NCBI GenBank assembly: GCA_964577965.1
Contig: CAZOAT010000001.1
Coordinates: forward strand, 1 to 64,000
Direction: 5' to 3'
Length of the DNA: 64,000 nt
Origin: DASUUI01 sp964577965
GTDB taxonomy: Bacteria; Gemmatimonadota; Gemmatimonadetes; Gemmatimonadales; Gemmatimonadaceae
This document shows, in pieces, positions 7,812-16,105 of the stretch. The notes beneath the pieces were generated by a model that worked only from the letters and a program-made list of their open reading frames with translations, made no database searches and had not been told where the DNA came from. Position numbers and translations under genes: made by a program. Every line of letters begins with the position of its first letter. Within the stretch, counting starts at the first letter, position 1.

Positions 7812-9692
7812 ATGCTCCTCACCACGCCTGTCGTCGTAGCTCTGCTGACGTCGTTCACTGGTGCCGCACCGGATTCCGCAGCGGATGAGACTTCCGCGCT
7901 GCCGACAGTTACGGTCCACACGAACCGTGTGCCTGCCGGTCAGCTGGTGGACGGCACGCTGAGAGTGGAGCTGACGGTGGGACGGGGACTCTGGTACCCC
8001 GAAGCGGACGACGGTCCATACCTCGAGGTGCTCGCGCTCGCCGAGATGGGGAAGCCGCTGAGCATCCCGGGTCCGCTGCTGCGCGTGCCATCGGGGACGA
8101 AGATGCGCGTGGCGGTTACCAACCCCCTCGGCGTCGATCTGGTGGTGTACGGACTGAATGATCATCCAGGGAACTTGCCACCGACCCGCCTCGCTTCCGG
8201 CCAGCAGCAGGTCTTCGAGTTCACCGCGACCAACCCGGGCACCTATGCCTACGGTGCCGCACTGACCACACGCGCGAGCCGTGACGTCGCCGACGGCTCA
8301 CAGCTCAGCGGCGTCTTCATCGTGGACGATCCGGCAACCCGACGCGATGACCGGGTTTTCATGCTGGGTCTGTGGTTCCAGGAGAAGGACTCCAGTGCGG
8401 CCGGCGTGATTGCCGAGCAGGAGACGATGGTTATCAACGGAAAGTCCTGGCCGTTCACCGAGCGGATCGAACTGGCGCAGGGCGACTCGGTCCACTGGCG
8501 AATCGTGAATGCCACCCCGGCTCCGCATCCCATGCACCTGCACGGGTTCTACTTCCGCGTCGATAGCCGTGGGTCAGTTCGGGCCGACACGATCTTCACG
8601 CGCCAGCAGCAGCGGCTCGCGGTCACGGAGCTGATGTACCCGGGAAGCACCTTCAGCATGACGTTCGCGCCGACGCAACCGGGGAACTGGGTGTTTCACT
8701 GTCACTTCGCATTTCACGTAGGACCGCACATGATGCTGCCGGCGTCCGGACCTGCCGGCGGTGACCACGCGGCGCACGCCACGAAGCGGCATATGGCAGG
8801 GCTGGTGCTGGGGTTCCATGTTGCAGCCAACGGAGAACCGGCGCCTCAGCCGGCTGTAAGGCGTGAGATCAACCTGTTCGTTCAGTCAGCTCCCGGGCGA
8901 TTCAAGACCACGCCCGGACTCGCATTCGTCGTTCAGGACGGCAACGAGCCACCGGCTGTGGATTCCGTACCGGCTCCGAGTCACACACTCTTCCTGACGA
9001 AGGATGAGCCGGTGCGGATCAACGTCGTGAACCGCACGGCTGAGGCGACCGCAATCCACTGGCACGGCATCGAGCTGGAGAGCTTCCCCGACGGGGTGCC
9101 CGACTGGAGTGGCACGCCCGGCAACCTCTTCACTCATGTTCCCGCGGGCGGCACGTTCGCGGCCGAGTATACGCCGCCTCGTGCGGGGACGTTCATCTAT
9201 CACTCCCATCTGAACGAGATGGACCAGATCATGTCGGGGCTGTTTGCTCCGCTGATCGTGCTCGAGCCGGGGCAGAAGTTCGACCCGGAGCACGACAGGA
9301 TCTTCATCGTGGGCGGTGCCGGACCACCTCCTGACGACTTCAACGAACCACAGACGGGAACCGTGAACGGCCAGCGCGATCCCGACAACATCGACCTTGT
9401 GGTGGGCGAGACATACCGCTTCCGGCTCATCAACATCAATCCTGACTGGCGAGTCGAGTTCACGCTCGGCTCGGATACGGCCCTCGCCAGCTGGCGCCCG
9501 ATCGCAAAGGACGGCGCCGACCTGCCAGAGCACCAGCGCTCTTTGCGGGCTGCGTACCTGCTGACCGGTCCGGGAGAGACCGCTGACTTCGAGTTCACTC
9601 CGGACAAGCCGGGCTATCTGCGCCTGGCGGTCAAGACCAGGGAGCCCGGCTGGCACACGCGCGTCACGGTTCGTGTGCGCGCTATCCGCTGA
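7812..9692 (+). CDS. Multicopper oxidase with permuted copper-motif order, exported
   Basis: This 626-residue protein has an N-terminal signal peptide (about 1-19). It carries all four histidine motifs of a multicopper oxidase, but in unusual order. The type 1/type 3 pair comes first: HPMHLHG at 239-245 and HCH at 296-298 with H302 and axial M307. The type 2/type 3 pair follows: HWHG at 416-419 and HSH at 464-466. In laccases HWHG/HSH is N-terminal and HPxHLHG/HCH C-terminal. The first cupredoxin domain (about 35-170) looks degenerate, with VYGLNDHPG and GTYAYG where ligand histidines would be. A final cupredoxin-like domain follows 480. It should be a periplasmic oxidase of phenols or metals; the substrate is unknown. 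Confidence 0.9.
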   Translation: MLLTTPVVVALLTSFTGAAPDSAADETSALPTVTVHTNRVPAGQLVDGTLRVELTVGRGLWYPEADDGPYLEVLALAEMGKPLSIPGPLLRVPSGTKMRVAVTNPLGVDLVVYGLNDHPGNLPPTRLASGQQQVFEFTATNPGTYAYGAALTTRASRDVADGSQLSGVFIVDDPATRRDDRVFMLGLWFQEKDSSAAGVIAEQETMVINGKSWPFTERIELAQGDSVHWRIVNATPAPHPMHLHGFYFRVDSRGSVRADTIFTRQQQRLAVTELMYPGSTFSMTFAPTQPGNWVFHCHFAFHVGPHMMLPASGPAGGDHAAHATKRHMAGLVLGFHVAANGEPAPQPAVRREINLFVQSAPGRFKTTPGLAFVVQDGNEPPAVDSVPAPSHTLFLTKDEPVRINVVNRTAEATAIHWHGIELESFPDGVPDWSGTPGNLFTHVPAGGTFAAEYTPPRAGTFIYHSHLNEMDQIMSGLFAPLIVLEPGQKFDPEHDRIFIVGGAGPPPDDFNEPQTGTVNGQRDPDNIDLVVGETYRFRLININPDWRVEFTLGSDTALASWRPIAKDGADLPEHQRSLRAAYLLTGPGETADFEFTPDKPGYLRLAVKTREPGWHTRVTVRVRAIR

Positions 9693-9698
9693 CCGCTA
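9686..9698. repeat. Dispersed intergenic motif copy (CCGCTGACCGCTA)
   Basis: This 13-bp copy overlaps the multicopper oxidase stop codon and lies between two convergent genes. It is followed by AACGCTAACCG, giving a repetitive GCTAA texture. Compare 3898-3923 and 27177-27189. Confidence 0.5.
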
Positions 9699-9702
9699 AA
9701 CG

Positions 9703-11391
9703 CTAACCGTCGCAGTTATCGCATCCACCGCAGCGGGTCGCGCGGGGCCGCTCGCCAAAATACCTGAGCAGTTCCGCGCGGCGGCAGGTCTTCGCGAAGG
9801 CGTACCGCTCCATTGCACGCAGCTTGGCCAGAGAACGCTGGCGATGCCGCTCGAGGGACAGCTTCGATACGGCTTTCTCCAGCGGCGTCCGCCTGTCCGC
9901 CAGCTGAAGCTTCTGCTCGATGGGGCTCCACACGACGAGCTGCCGGGACTGCAGGGCGTCGAGGACCGGACTCACGTTCTGTGCGCCACCGAACCCCGGG
10001 GGAAGCTGGCTGAGGTTCACAGTTAGCCCCTGCGCGAGGCGGTCCCCATGCGCTCGCCAGAGGGAGCGAAGCACGCCGAGCTCAAACGATTCGGCGCAAC
10101 CGAGCTCCGCCCTGATCCGTTTCGGGGTCGCGACGAGGCGAACGGTCACGCGGTCGCCGGCTCCGGCGTCCTCGCTCAGCAACCCGGCGCCGCGCAAGAC
10201 CCGCAGTGCAGCCTCAAGACCCGCGCCCGCTGTACCACGCCCCAGCTGAGCGGCAAGCAGACGGAGGTCGATACCTCCAGAAACCGAGCGCAGCAGTGAA
10301 TGCACGCGCTCGACGAGCTCCCAGGGCGGCGACGACGCCGCGATGAAGAACTCGTGAGTGAACCGGTCGGCATAGGCGTGCAGCAGCGTCGCGATGGCGG
10401 GCCGCCCGTCACGCCCGCCACGACCAGCCTCCTGGTAGTAGGCCTCCAGAGTGCCGGGCATGGCGTAGTGCACAACGGTCCGAACATCGGGCTTGTCCAC
10501 CCCCATTCCGAACGCGTTGGTGGCAACAATCACCCGGACCTTGTCCGCCATGAAGGCGGCCTGTGCACGGGCGCGCACTGCATCCACGCGCCCCGCGTGA
10601 TAGGCGGCGGCTGGAATGCCGTTACGCGACAGAAGACTGGCGAGCCTCTCAACGGCGGCGCGGGTGGACGCGTAGACCACGGAAGCGCCGGTGCTGTGCC
10701 GCATTACCTCGAGCAGCGCGGCGCTCTTCAGCCTGTCGGTGTTCGCAGGCAGCACACGAAAGGTGAGGTTCGGCCTGTCGAAGCCGGTCACTATGACCCT
10801 CGGCGTCCTCAGGCCGACCTGGCGCACGATGTCCCGCCGTACATCGGGAGTGGCGGTCGCGGTGAGCGCGATCGTCGGCGGCGCACCGATTGCCGCGCGC
10901 GCCTGGGCCAGGCGCAGATAGCTCGGTCGGAAGTCGTGGCCCCACTCGCTTATACAGTGTGCCTCGTCCACCGCGAGCAGTGCGAGACGCGTGCTCCGCA
11001 GTCGTCGTGCGAGATCGCCGGTCATGAGTCGCTCCGGCGCTACATACAGGAGCTTGAGCTGGCCGCTCGCCGCGCGCATGAGGCGGGCCTGCAGCTCGCC
11101 GCGCGCGAGCGTGCTGTCAACGTACGTCGCGGGAATTCCGCGGCGCTCCAGCGCCTGAACCTGGTCGTGCATCAGCGAGATGAGGGGCGAGATCACCACA
11201 GTCATCCCCGGAAGCACCAGTGCGGGCACCTGGTAGCACAGCGATTTCCCGCCCCCGGTCGGGAGCACAACAAGGACGTCACGCCCTGCCAGCACGGTGG
11301 CTATTGCCTCAGTCTGCCCTTTCCTGAAATCGGGATAACCGAACTGCTGGCGGAGAACGGCGCGCGCGGCGTCGAGCGATTCTGTGGGCAC
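9703..11391 (-). CDS. recQ: RecQ-family ATP-dependent DNA helicase
   Basis: This 562-residue SF2 helicase has motif I LPTGGGKSLCYQVPAL, motif II DEAHCISEWGHDFRPSY, motif III ALTATAT, and motif VI QEAGRGGRDG. The C-terminus carries a partial RecQ zinc-binding signature (TCRRAELLRYFGE then CGGCDNCDG). RecQ unwinds duplex and structured DNA during repair. No HRDC domain follows, and the winged-helix region (about 380-500) is divergent, so this is a short RecQ variant rather than an exact E. coli RecQ match. The start MPTESLDAARAVLRQQFGYPDFRKGQ fits the family. Convergent with the multicopper oxidase gene. Confidence 0.93.
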   Translation of the reverse strand: MPTESLDAARAVLRQQFGYPDFRKGQTEAIATVLAGRDVLVVLPTGGGKSLCYQVPALVLPGMTVVISPLISLMHDQVQALERRGIPATYVDSTLARGELQARLMRAASGQLKLLYVAPERLMTGDLARRLRSTRLALLAVDEAHCISEWGHDFRPSYLRLAQARAAIGAPPTIALTATATPDVRRDIVRQVGLRTPRVIVTGFDRPNLTFRVLPANTDRLKSAALLEVMRHSTGASVVYASTRAAVERLASLLSRNGIPAAAYHAGRVDAVRARAQAAFMADKVRVIVATNAFGMGVDKPDVRTVVHYAMPGTLEAYYQEAGRGGRDGRPAIATLLHAYADRFTHEFFIAASSPPWELVERVHSLLRSVSGGIDLRLLAAQLGRGTAGAGLEAALRVLRGAGLLSEDAGAGDRVTVRLVATPKRIRAELGCAESFELGVLRSLWRAHGDRLAQGLTVNLSQLPPGFGGAQNVSPVLDALQSRQLVVWSPIEQKLQLADRRTPLEKAVSKLSLERHRQRSLAKLRAMERYAFAKTCRRAELLRYFGERPRATRCGGCDNCDG

Positions 11392-11457
11392 GGTGGAGGC
11401 TCAGCATGCAGCACGAGTGCGTCGCTCCCGACATCACACCATTGCAGCTGCCGCCGG

Positions 11458-11613
11458 TCAGGCTCGGGGCTTGTAGAACCTCAACGCAACGGCGCCCAAC
11501 ATGAGAGCGATCCCGGCCCACCGCATCGCTGGAAGGTCCATGCGCGATCCAAGGATGAAGAGCAGCAGGGCGATGCCGGCGAGCACAAGCTTGAGCGTGG
11601 TGACAGGGGTCAT
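11458..11613 (-). CDS. Small hydrophobic membrane protein (51 residues)
   Basis: A 51-codon frame starts at an ATG that overlaps the TGA stop of the upstream hydratase gene (ATGA). It encodes two hydrophobic segments, LKLVLAGIALLLFILG (about 7-22) and WAGIALMLGAVALRF (about 32-46), ending RFYKPRA. The first is preceded by MTPVTT and the two are joined by SRMDLPAMR, so a two-helix hairpin is likely. I do not recognise a family. The stop-start overlap and clean hydrophobic pattern support a real gene coupled to the degradation cluster. Confidence 0.55.
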   Translation of the reverse strand: MTPVTTLKLVLAGIALLLFILGSRMDLPAMRWAGIALMLGAVALRFYKPRA

Positions 11614-12407
11614 GGCCGCCTTCTCGCGAGAAAACTGCTCAGCCCCGCTCTGAAGGACGGCGTGGTTCTGGCCGACACGTTCGCCTCCACACCTTTCTCC
11701 ATCGCTTCACTCAGCGTGAGTCCCTGCACCTCGTAAAAGATCTTCTTGGTTCCCGACACCGACTCCCCGGGCAGCGCCGCAATTTCGCTCGCCAGCCGCA
11801 TTGCTTCACCGTGCACATCGCCGGACGGAACCACGCGGGTTACCAGGCCGAGCCGCCCTGCCTCCTCGGCCTGCAGCATGCGACCGGTCGCAACCAGCTC
11901 GAAGGCGGCCTTCTCGGGAACGCTCGCGCGCAGCATCGCCATGACTATCGCAGCGATGAAACCGATACGGACCTCAGGATAGCCGATCTGGGAATCGCTG
12001 GCTGCGATCACAATGTCGCACGCGGTCACCAGGCCGGCCCCTCCTCCAAGTGCCCGGCCCTGCACGGCGCCGATGATCGGCTTCGGGAGAGCGCGCATCG
12101 CGAGATACAAATCGGCCAGTGCGCGCGCGTCCGCTCTGTGGACGTCTGCCGCCGCATCGACCAGGCGCACGAGAGAGTCGAGGTCAGCACCGGCACAGAA
12201 GTCGGGCCCCTCGGCACCCAGCACTATGACCTTTACCTGATCATCTCGCGCGGCCGCTGTCAGCGCCGCATGCAGCTGACGAACGGTCTCCGGGCTCAAT
12301 GCGTTCCGTTTCTCGGGTCTGGCGAGCGTTATTTGTCCGATACCCGAATCGGCAGTCCACTTCACACGGAGCGTCGGTATCTCCCCCGACGTGCGGAAAC
12401 CAGGCAC
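11610..12407 (-). CDS. Enoyl-CoA hydratase/isomerase family protein, LiuC-like (probable methylglutaconyl-CoA hydratase)
   Basis: A crotonase-fold protein of about 265 residues: ITLARPEKRNALSPE near the N-terminus, oxyanion region GADFCAGADL-type (FCAGADLDSLVRL), then GRALGGGAGLVTACDIVIA and YPEVRIGFIAA. The first catalytic glutamate of classical enoyl-CoA hydratases is replaced by Gly (GGGAGLV), the pattern of bacterial methylglutaconyl-CoA hydratases (LiuC/AtuE group); the second glutamate (PEVRIG) is present. This suits leucine or acyclic-terpene breakdown next to a carboxylase beta subunit and AtuA. Start: GTG at 12407, 4 bases after the upstream stop; a GTG at 12365 is an alternative giving 251 residues. 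Confidence 0.85.
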   Translation of the reverse strand: MPGFRTSGEIPTLRVKWTADSGIGQITLARPEKRNALSPETVRQLHAALTAAARDDQVKVIVLGAEGPDFCAGADLDSLVRLVDAAADVHRADARALADLYLAMRALPKPIIGAVQGRALGGGAGLVTACDIVIAASDSQIGYPEVRIGFIAAIVMAMLRASVPEKAAFELVATGRMLQAEEAGRLGLVTRVVPSGDVHGEAMRLASEIAALPGESVSGTKKIFYEVQGLTLSEAMEKGVEANVSARTTPSFRAGLSSFLARRRP

Positions 12408-12411
12408 TCCG

Positions 12412-12771
12412 TCAGTCTTCCGGAGATGGAGAAAGCTTGAGTCGCTTCGCCTCTGCGTCGGGGATATCCAGGACCATTCTGAGCATGGCGGTGGAGAAGA
12501 CTTTTCCCTGCGCGTCGGTCTTGAGCGACAGCGTGCCGCCGCCGTCGAGCGCGCCATGCAGCAGAAAATTGAGGGCGTACAGGTTGGGCAGCTCGAATCG
12601 CTCCACGGGGCCGTCGATGATTCCGGCAAAATGCCGAGTCACGCGTTCGATGGTGAGGTCCCGCTCGAGGATCGAATAGTAGTCCGCCTTCAGAGCGATT
12701 ACGCCGACATTGGCCGTGTCACCCTTGTCACCCGAGCGGGCATGGGCGAGATCGAGGAGACGGACTCTCAC
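12412..12771 (-). CDS. AtuA-like C-terminal (ferredoxin-fold) domain protein
   Basis: This 119-residue protein begins VRLLDLAHARSGDKGDTANVGVIA, the hallmark of the small domain that accompanies or is fused to AtuA. A conserved GALDGGGTLSLKTDAQGKVFSTAMLRM block follows. Its biochemical role is not established; it occurs with AtuA in clusters for acyclic terpene or leucine/isovalerate breakdown. Here it is a separate gene whose start overlaps the atuA stop by 4 bases, so it is probably made together with AtuA as a complex partner. Confidence 0.85.
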   Translation of the reverse strand: MRVRLLDLAHARSGDKGDTANVGVIALKADYYSILERDLTIERVTRHFAGIIDGPVERFELPNLYALNFLLHGALDGGGTLSLKTDAQGKVFSTAMLRMVLDIPDAEAKRLKLSPSPED

Positions 12772-14135
12772 GACAGCACCTCGACGTGCGTGGTCACCAC
12801 GGTACGGTCCACCAGCGCCGGCCAGTAGGCGACGACCTCTTCGACCTTGGGCCGGCCGCCGGCGAAGCCAGTGACACTGGGAGGTCCATTGAGCACAAGC
12901 GGAGCGATCTCACGGGTGAAACGCTCGATGGCGCCGCGGTCCTCACCCCGCACCCCTACCCGCAGCTGCACTTCGGGTGGATCGCCCGGATCACCGACGA
13001 GCTCTCCGTGCGTTGCGTTCACGCCGACGAACTCGGTGAGGATCCTGTCGAACGTCAACCCAAGCCGATGGAGCCGTTCCCGCAGTATGCGGTCGGCTGC
13101 GCGCGCCTTGTCGAGCGCTTGAGGCCACGAGTATACCAGGGTGCCGACGGCCTTGAACCCCGCGGTGTAGGCGATCGACACCTTGAGCTGGTCGGGACCA
13201 GGTGCGCCCCTGATTCCGGTGACGCGCACACGATCCGGCCCGTCGCCCTGCAGGCCGATCGTCGTGAAGTCGGCAACGACATCGGGTGTGATGTACGTCC
13301 GCGGGTCGCCCATTTCGTAGACCAGCTGCTCGGTGACCGTTCGAACCGAAACCACCCCGCCGGTCGCCGGATGCTTGGTAACTATGAACGATCCGTCCGC
13401 GTGGGCTTCGATGATCGGATAACCGACGTTCGCCAGATCGGGGATGTTGCGCCAGTCGTACAGGCAGTTTCCACCGGAGGACTGCGCGCCACACTCGATG
13501 ATGTGGCCAGCGACGATCCCGGCCGCAAGCAGATCCCAGTCGCTGGCGTCCCAGCCGAACTCGTGTCGCAGCGGCGCCATCGTCAGTGCAGTATCGGTGG
13601 AGCGCCCGGTGACGACTATCTGGCCGCCGAGACCGAGCGCCTCGACGATCGGCTCTGATCCGAGATAAGCGTTGGCGGCAAGCACGCGGTCGCGTACGGT
13701 GGCGAGCGGTGCCTGCGTGTCCATGTTGCGCAGCTCATGACCGGCGGCAAGGAGCTCGTCGAGCCGTGGCAGCAGATCGTCGCCCGTGACTGTCGCCACC
13801 CGGACTGCGCCGCCGTGGCCGCGCGAGGCGATACGCTCGAGCACTGCCCGGGCGCACGCTTCCGGATTCACACCGCCCGCGTTTGCCACGACGCGCACGC
13901 CGCGATCGACGATCGCCGGGAGCACGCTTTCGATCGCGTCCACAAAGTCCCGTGCGTAGCCGAGCTGCGGGTCACGCGCCTTCTGCTTCTGCAGTATGGA
14001 CATCGTGACTTCGGCGAGGTAGTCGAGCATCAGGTAGTCGATCGGCCCGCCTTCGACCTGCCGCCGCGGCGCATCCAGGTCGTCGCCCCAGAACCCCTGA
14101 CCGGCCGCAACCCGCACCACCCGGTCGGTGCTCAT
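12768..14135 (-). CDS. atuA: Acyclic terpene utilisation AtuA family protein (DUF1446)
   Basis: This 455-residue protein matches the AtuA N-terminal family: RVAAGQGFWGDDLDAPRRQVEGG at the start, then PIDYLMLDYLAEVTMSIL, VVANAGGVNPEACA, and VVTGRSTDTALTMAPLRHEFGW. AtuA is needed for growth on citronellol/geranyl compounds in pseudomonads, but its reaction is unknown, and many homologues sit in branched acyl-CoA clusters. The start at 14135 (MSTDRVVRVAAG) was chosen over an upstream ATG that precedes arginine-rich, non-conserved sequence. About 250 bases with a 13-bp-stem hairpin separate it from the carboxylase gene upstream. Confidence 0.88.
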   Translation of the reverse strand: MSTDRVVRVAAGQGFWGDDLDAPRRQVEGGPIDYLMLDYLAEVTMSILQKQKARDPQLGYARDFVDAIESVLPAIVDRGVRVVANAGGVNPEACARAVLERIASRGHGGAVRVATVTGDDLLPRLDELLAAGHELRNMDTQAPLATVRDRVLAANAYLGSEPIVEALGLGGQIVVTGRSTDTALTMAPLRHEFGWDASDWDLLAAGIVAGHIIECGAQSSGGNCLYDWRNIPDLANVGYPIIEAHADGSFIVTKHPATGGVVSVRTVTEQLVYEMGDPRTYITPDVVADFTTIGLQGDGPDRVRVTGIRGAPGPDQLKVSIAYTAGFKAVGTLVYSWPQALDKARAADRILRERLHRLGLTFDRILTEFVGVNATHGELVGDPGDPPEVQLRVGVRGEDRGAIERFTREIAPLVLNGPPSVTGFAGGRPKVEEVVAYWPALVDRTVVTTHVEVLS

Positions 14136-14228
14136 GTCGCCGTCGCCCGTGCGCGTGCGTCGCCGTTGTCGCGTGCGTGTTGGTCCACGTGGGTCTTTCG
14201 GCCGCCGCGCCGGGAGGAGCCTTGGAGG

Positions 14229-14263
14229 CACGGCGCAAAGCTGGGGTTGTGCTTTGCGCCGTG
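14229..14263 (-). other. Perfect 13-bp inverted repeat (hairpin) between carboxylase and atuA genes
   Basis: CACGGCGCAAAGC (14229-14241) and GCTTTGCGCCGTG (14251-14263) are exact reverse complements with a 9-nt loop. In the minus-strand transcript no U run follows, so simple rho-independent termination is unlikely. It could be an mRNA processing or stabilising structure or an operator. The rest of 14136-14385 shows no recognisable gene. Confidence 0.7.
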
Positions 14264-14385
14264 CTCTCCAGGGCTTCGACCAGGCAGGCGGCCGCGCGCA
14301 ACAACTCCGGCGCCGGCCGATCGATAATCGGGATACCCGCCCGCCCCCGGGCCGCCACTCACGCGCTGAACACCGGCAGGATCGT

Positions 14386-16044
14386 TCACGGCTGCGGAGG
14401 CAGTACGAAGGGGCCGATGTGGGGCCCAGGGTTCTGCAACGACGCGCTCAGGGCCATCGCGAGCACCTCGCGCGTTTCTTCCGGATACACGATGGCATCG
14501 ACGTAACCGCGGGCCGCCGCGTACCGCGCATCGAGCTGATGGTCGTAGTCCGCCCGCATGTCCTCTACGGTTCGGCGCAGGTCCGGCGCGAGCGGCTCGT
14601 TGTTCGCGCGCGCTGCGTCGAGCGCTTTGCCGTGAACGGCGTGGACGGCAGCCTCGCCTTCCATCACGCCCATGCGCCCGGTTGGCCAGGAGAAAATGAA
14701 GTCGGGGTCGAAGCCCTGCGCGGCCATGGCATAATAACCTGCGCCAGATGCGTGGTTCACGGTGAGCACGAGCTTCGGCACGCGAGCGGTGGCCATGGCC
14801 TCCACGAACCGCGCGCCCGCGCGGATGATGCCTTCCTGCTCGGCCTCGGGGCCGACCATGAAGCCGGAGACGTCCTGCACGAAGAGAATGGGGATCCGTT
14901 CCTTGTCGCACCGCTCGATGAAATACGCCGTTTTCTCCGCGCTTTCGGCATAGATGATTCCACCGAACCGCGGCTTCCCGCCGCCGGCCGTCTTGACGAT
15001 GCCGCGATGGTTGGCGATGACGCCGATGGGAATCCCGCACAGCCGGGCATCGCCGCAGATCATCTCCTTCGCCAGGTCCGGCTGGAACTCGTCGAGCGAG
15101 CCGTGGTCCACCAGCGCGCGGAGCAGTGCGTGCATGTCGTATGACATGCGGTGATCGTCCGGGAGGAGATCGTACAGAGCGGAGCTCTCCGGCATCTCGG
15201 TCGCCGGCTGCGGCGGAGTCCGGCGGCGGCGCCTCCCATTCGACTCATCATCGACCTCGTCGCCGAGGAGAGTCGCGGGATGCGATTGCGGAGGCAGTCG
15301 ATCGACGAGATCGCGCAGCTTCTCGAGACAGCCCACTTCGTCGTCAACCGCGTAATGCGCCACCCCGCTGATCCGGGTGTGCATGTCCGCGCCGCCCAGC
15401 GTCTCGGAGTCCACCACCTGTCCTGTCGCACCTTTGACGAGGTTGGGACCTCCGAGTCCCATGAACGACGTGCCGCGTACCATCACGATCACATCGGAGA
15501 GCGCGGGAAGGTACGCGCCGCCGGCGACGCACTGCCCCATCACCGCCGACAACTGCGGAACCCGCAGGTAACGGCGCATGATCGAGTTGTAGTAGAAGAT
15601 GCGCGCCGCGCCGTACTGGCCGGGAAACACTCCTCCCTGGTACGGCAGGTTCACGCCGGCAGAATCGACCAGGTAGATGATCGGGATCCGGCAGCGCATC
15701 GCGATCTCCTGCGCGCGCAGGATCTTGGTGATCGTCTCCGGCCACCAGGAGCCGGCCTTCACCGTCGGATCGTTGGCTACGATAACCGTCAGCCTGTCAT
15801 GAACGCGTCCGATGCCCGTAACCACGCCCGCGGCTGGCGCCTGTTCGTCGTACTGATCGTGCGCGACCAGCAGTCCGATCTCGACGAAGCGGCGACCACG
15901 GTCGCACAGTCCGGCAACGCGCTCGCGCGCGGTCATCTTCCCCTGCTTGTGCAGCTTGGCGACGCGTTCGGCGCCACCCCCTTCCCGTAGCCGTGCCTCG
16001 AGCTCGCGCACCGCGCTGGAAAGCTCCCGCAGCCGCGTGCTCAA
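14386..16044 (-). CDS. Acyl-CoA carboxylase carboxyltransferase (beta) subunit, methylcrotonyl/geranyl-CoA type
   Basis: This 552-residue crotonase-fold carboxyltransferase has an N-terminal KLHKQGKMTARERVAGLCD motif, acyl-CoA binding region CRIPIIYLVDSAGVNLPYQ with GGAYLPALSD, and the biotin-side half with VQDVSGFMVGPEAEQEGIIRAGA and ASGAGYYAMAAQGFDPDFIFSWPTGRMGVM. These features fit MccB/AtuC-type subunits. It transfers CO2 from biotin to a 3-methyl-branched enoyl-CoA. The biotin-carrying alpha subunit is not in the window, so the holoenzyme must be completed by a gene elsewhere. An Arg-rich insertion (NGRRRRRTPPQP, about residue 270) in the inter-domain linker is unusual. Confidence 0.9.
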   Translation of the reverse strand: MSTRLRELSSAVRELEARLREGGGAERVAKLHKQGKMTARERVAGLCDRGRRFVEIGLLVAHDQYDEQAPAAGVVTGIGRVHDRLTVIVANDPTVKAGSWWPETITKILRAQEIAMRCRIPIIYLVDSAGVNLPYQGGVFPGQYGAARIFYYNSIMRRYLRVPQLSAVMGQCVAGGAYLPALSDVIVMVRGTSFMGLGGPNLVKGATGQVVDSETLGGADMHTRISGVAHYAVDDEVGCLEKLRDLVDRLPPQSHPATLLGDEVDDESNGRRRRRTPPQPATEMPESSALYDLLPDDHRMSYDMHALLRALVDHGSLDEFQPDLAKEMICGDARLCGIPIGVIANHRGIVKTAGGGKPRFGGIIYAESAEKTAYFIERCDKERIPILFVQDVSGFMVGPEAEQEGIIRAGARFVEAMATARVPKLVLTVNHASGAGYYAMAAQGFDPDFIFSWPTGRMGVMEGEAAVHAVHGKALDAARANNEPLAPDLRRTVEDMRADYDHQLDARYAAARGYVDAIVYPEETREVLAMALSASLQNPGPHIGPFVLPPQP

Positions 16045-16105
16045 GCGCGTCTACCGGGCGGAGTGAGCGGCTGCTCGCTCCCGGCGATTGCCGCTACCGA
16101 CGAGC

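Noticed and set aside
14136..14358. Possible small gene upstream of atuA on the minus strand (IPIIDRPAPELLRAAACLVEALE)
   Set aside because: The stretch looks helical but is short, unrelated to any family I know, and runs on into atuA out of frame.
14128..15144. A 338-residue open frame on the plus strand across atuA and the carboxylase gene
   Set aside because: It is a shadow of two well-supported minus-strand genes and is His/Arg-rich without recognisable features.
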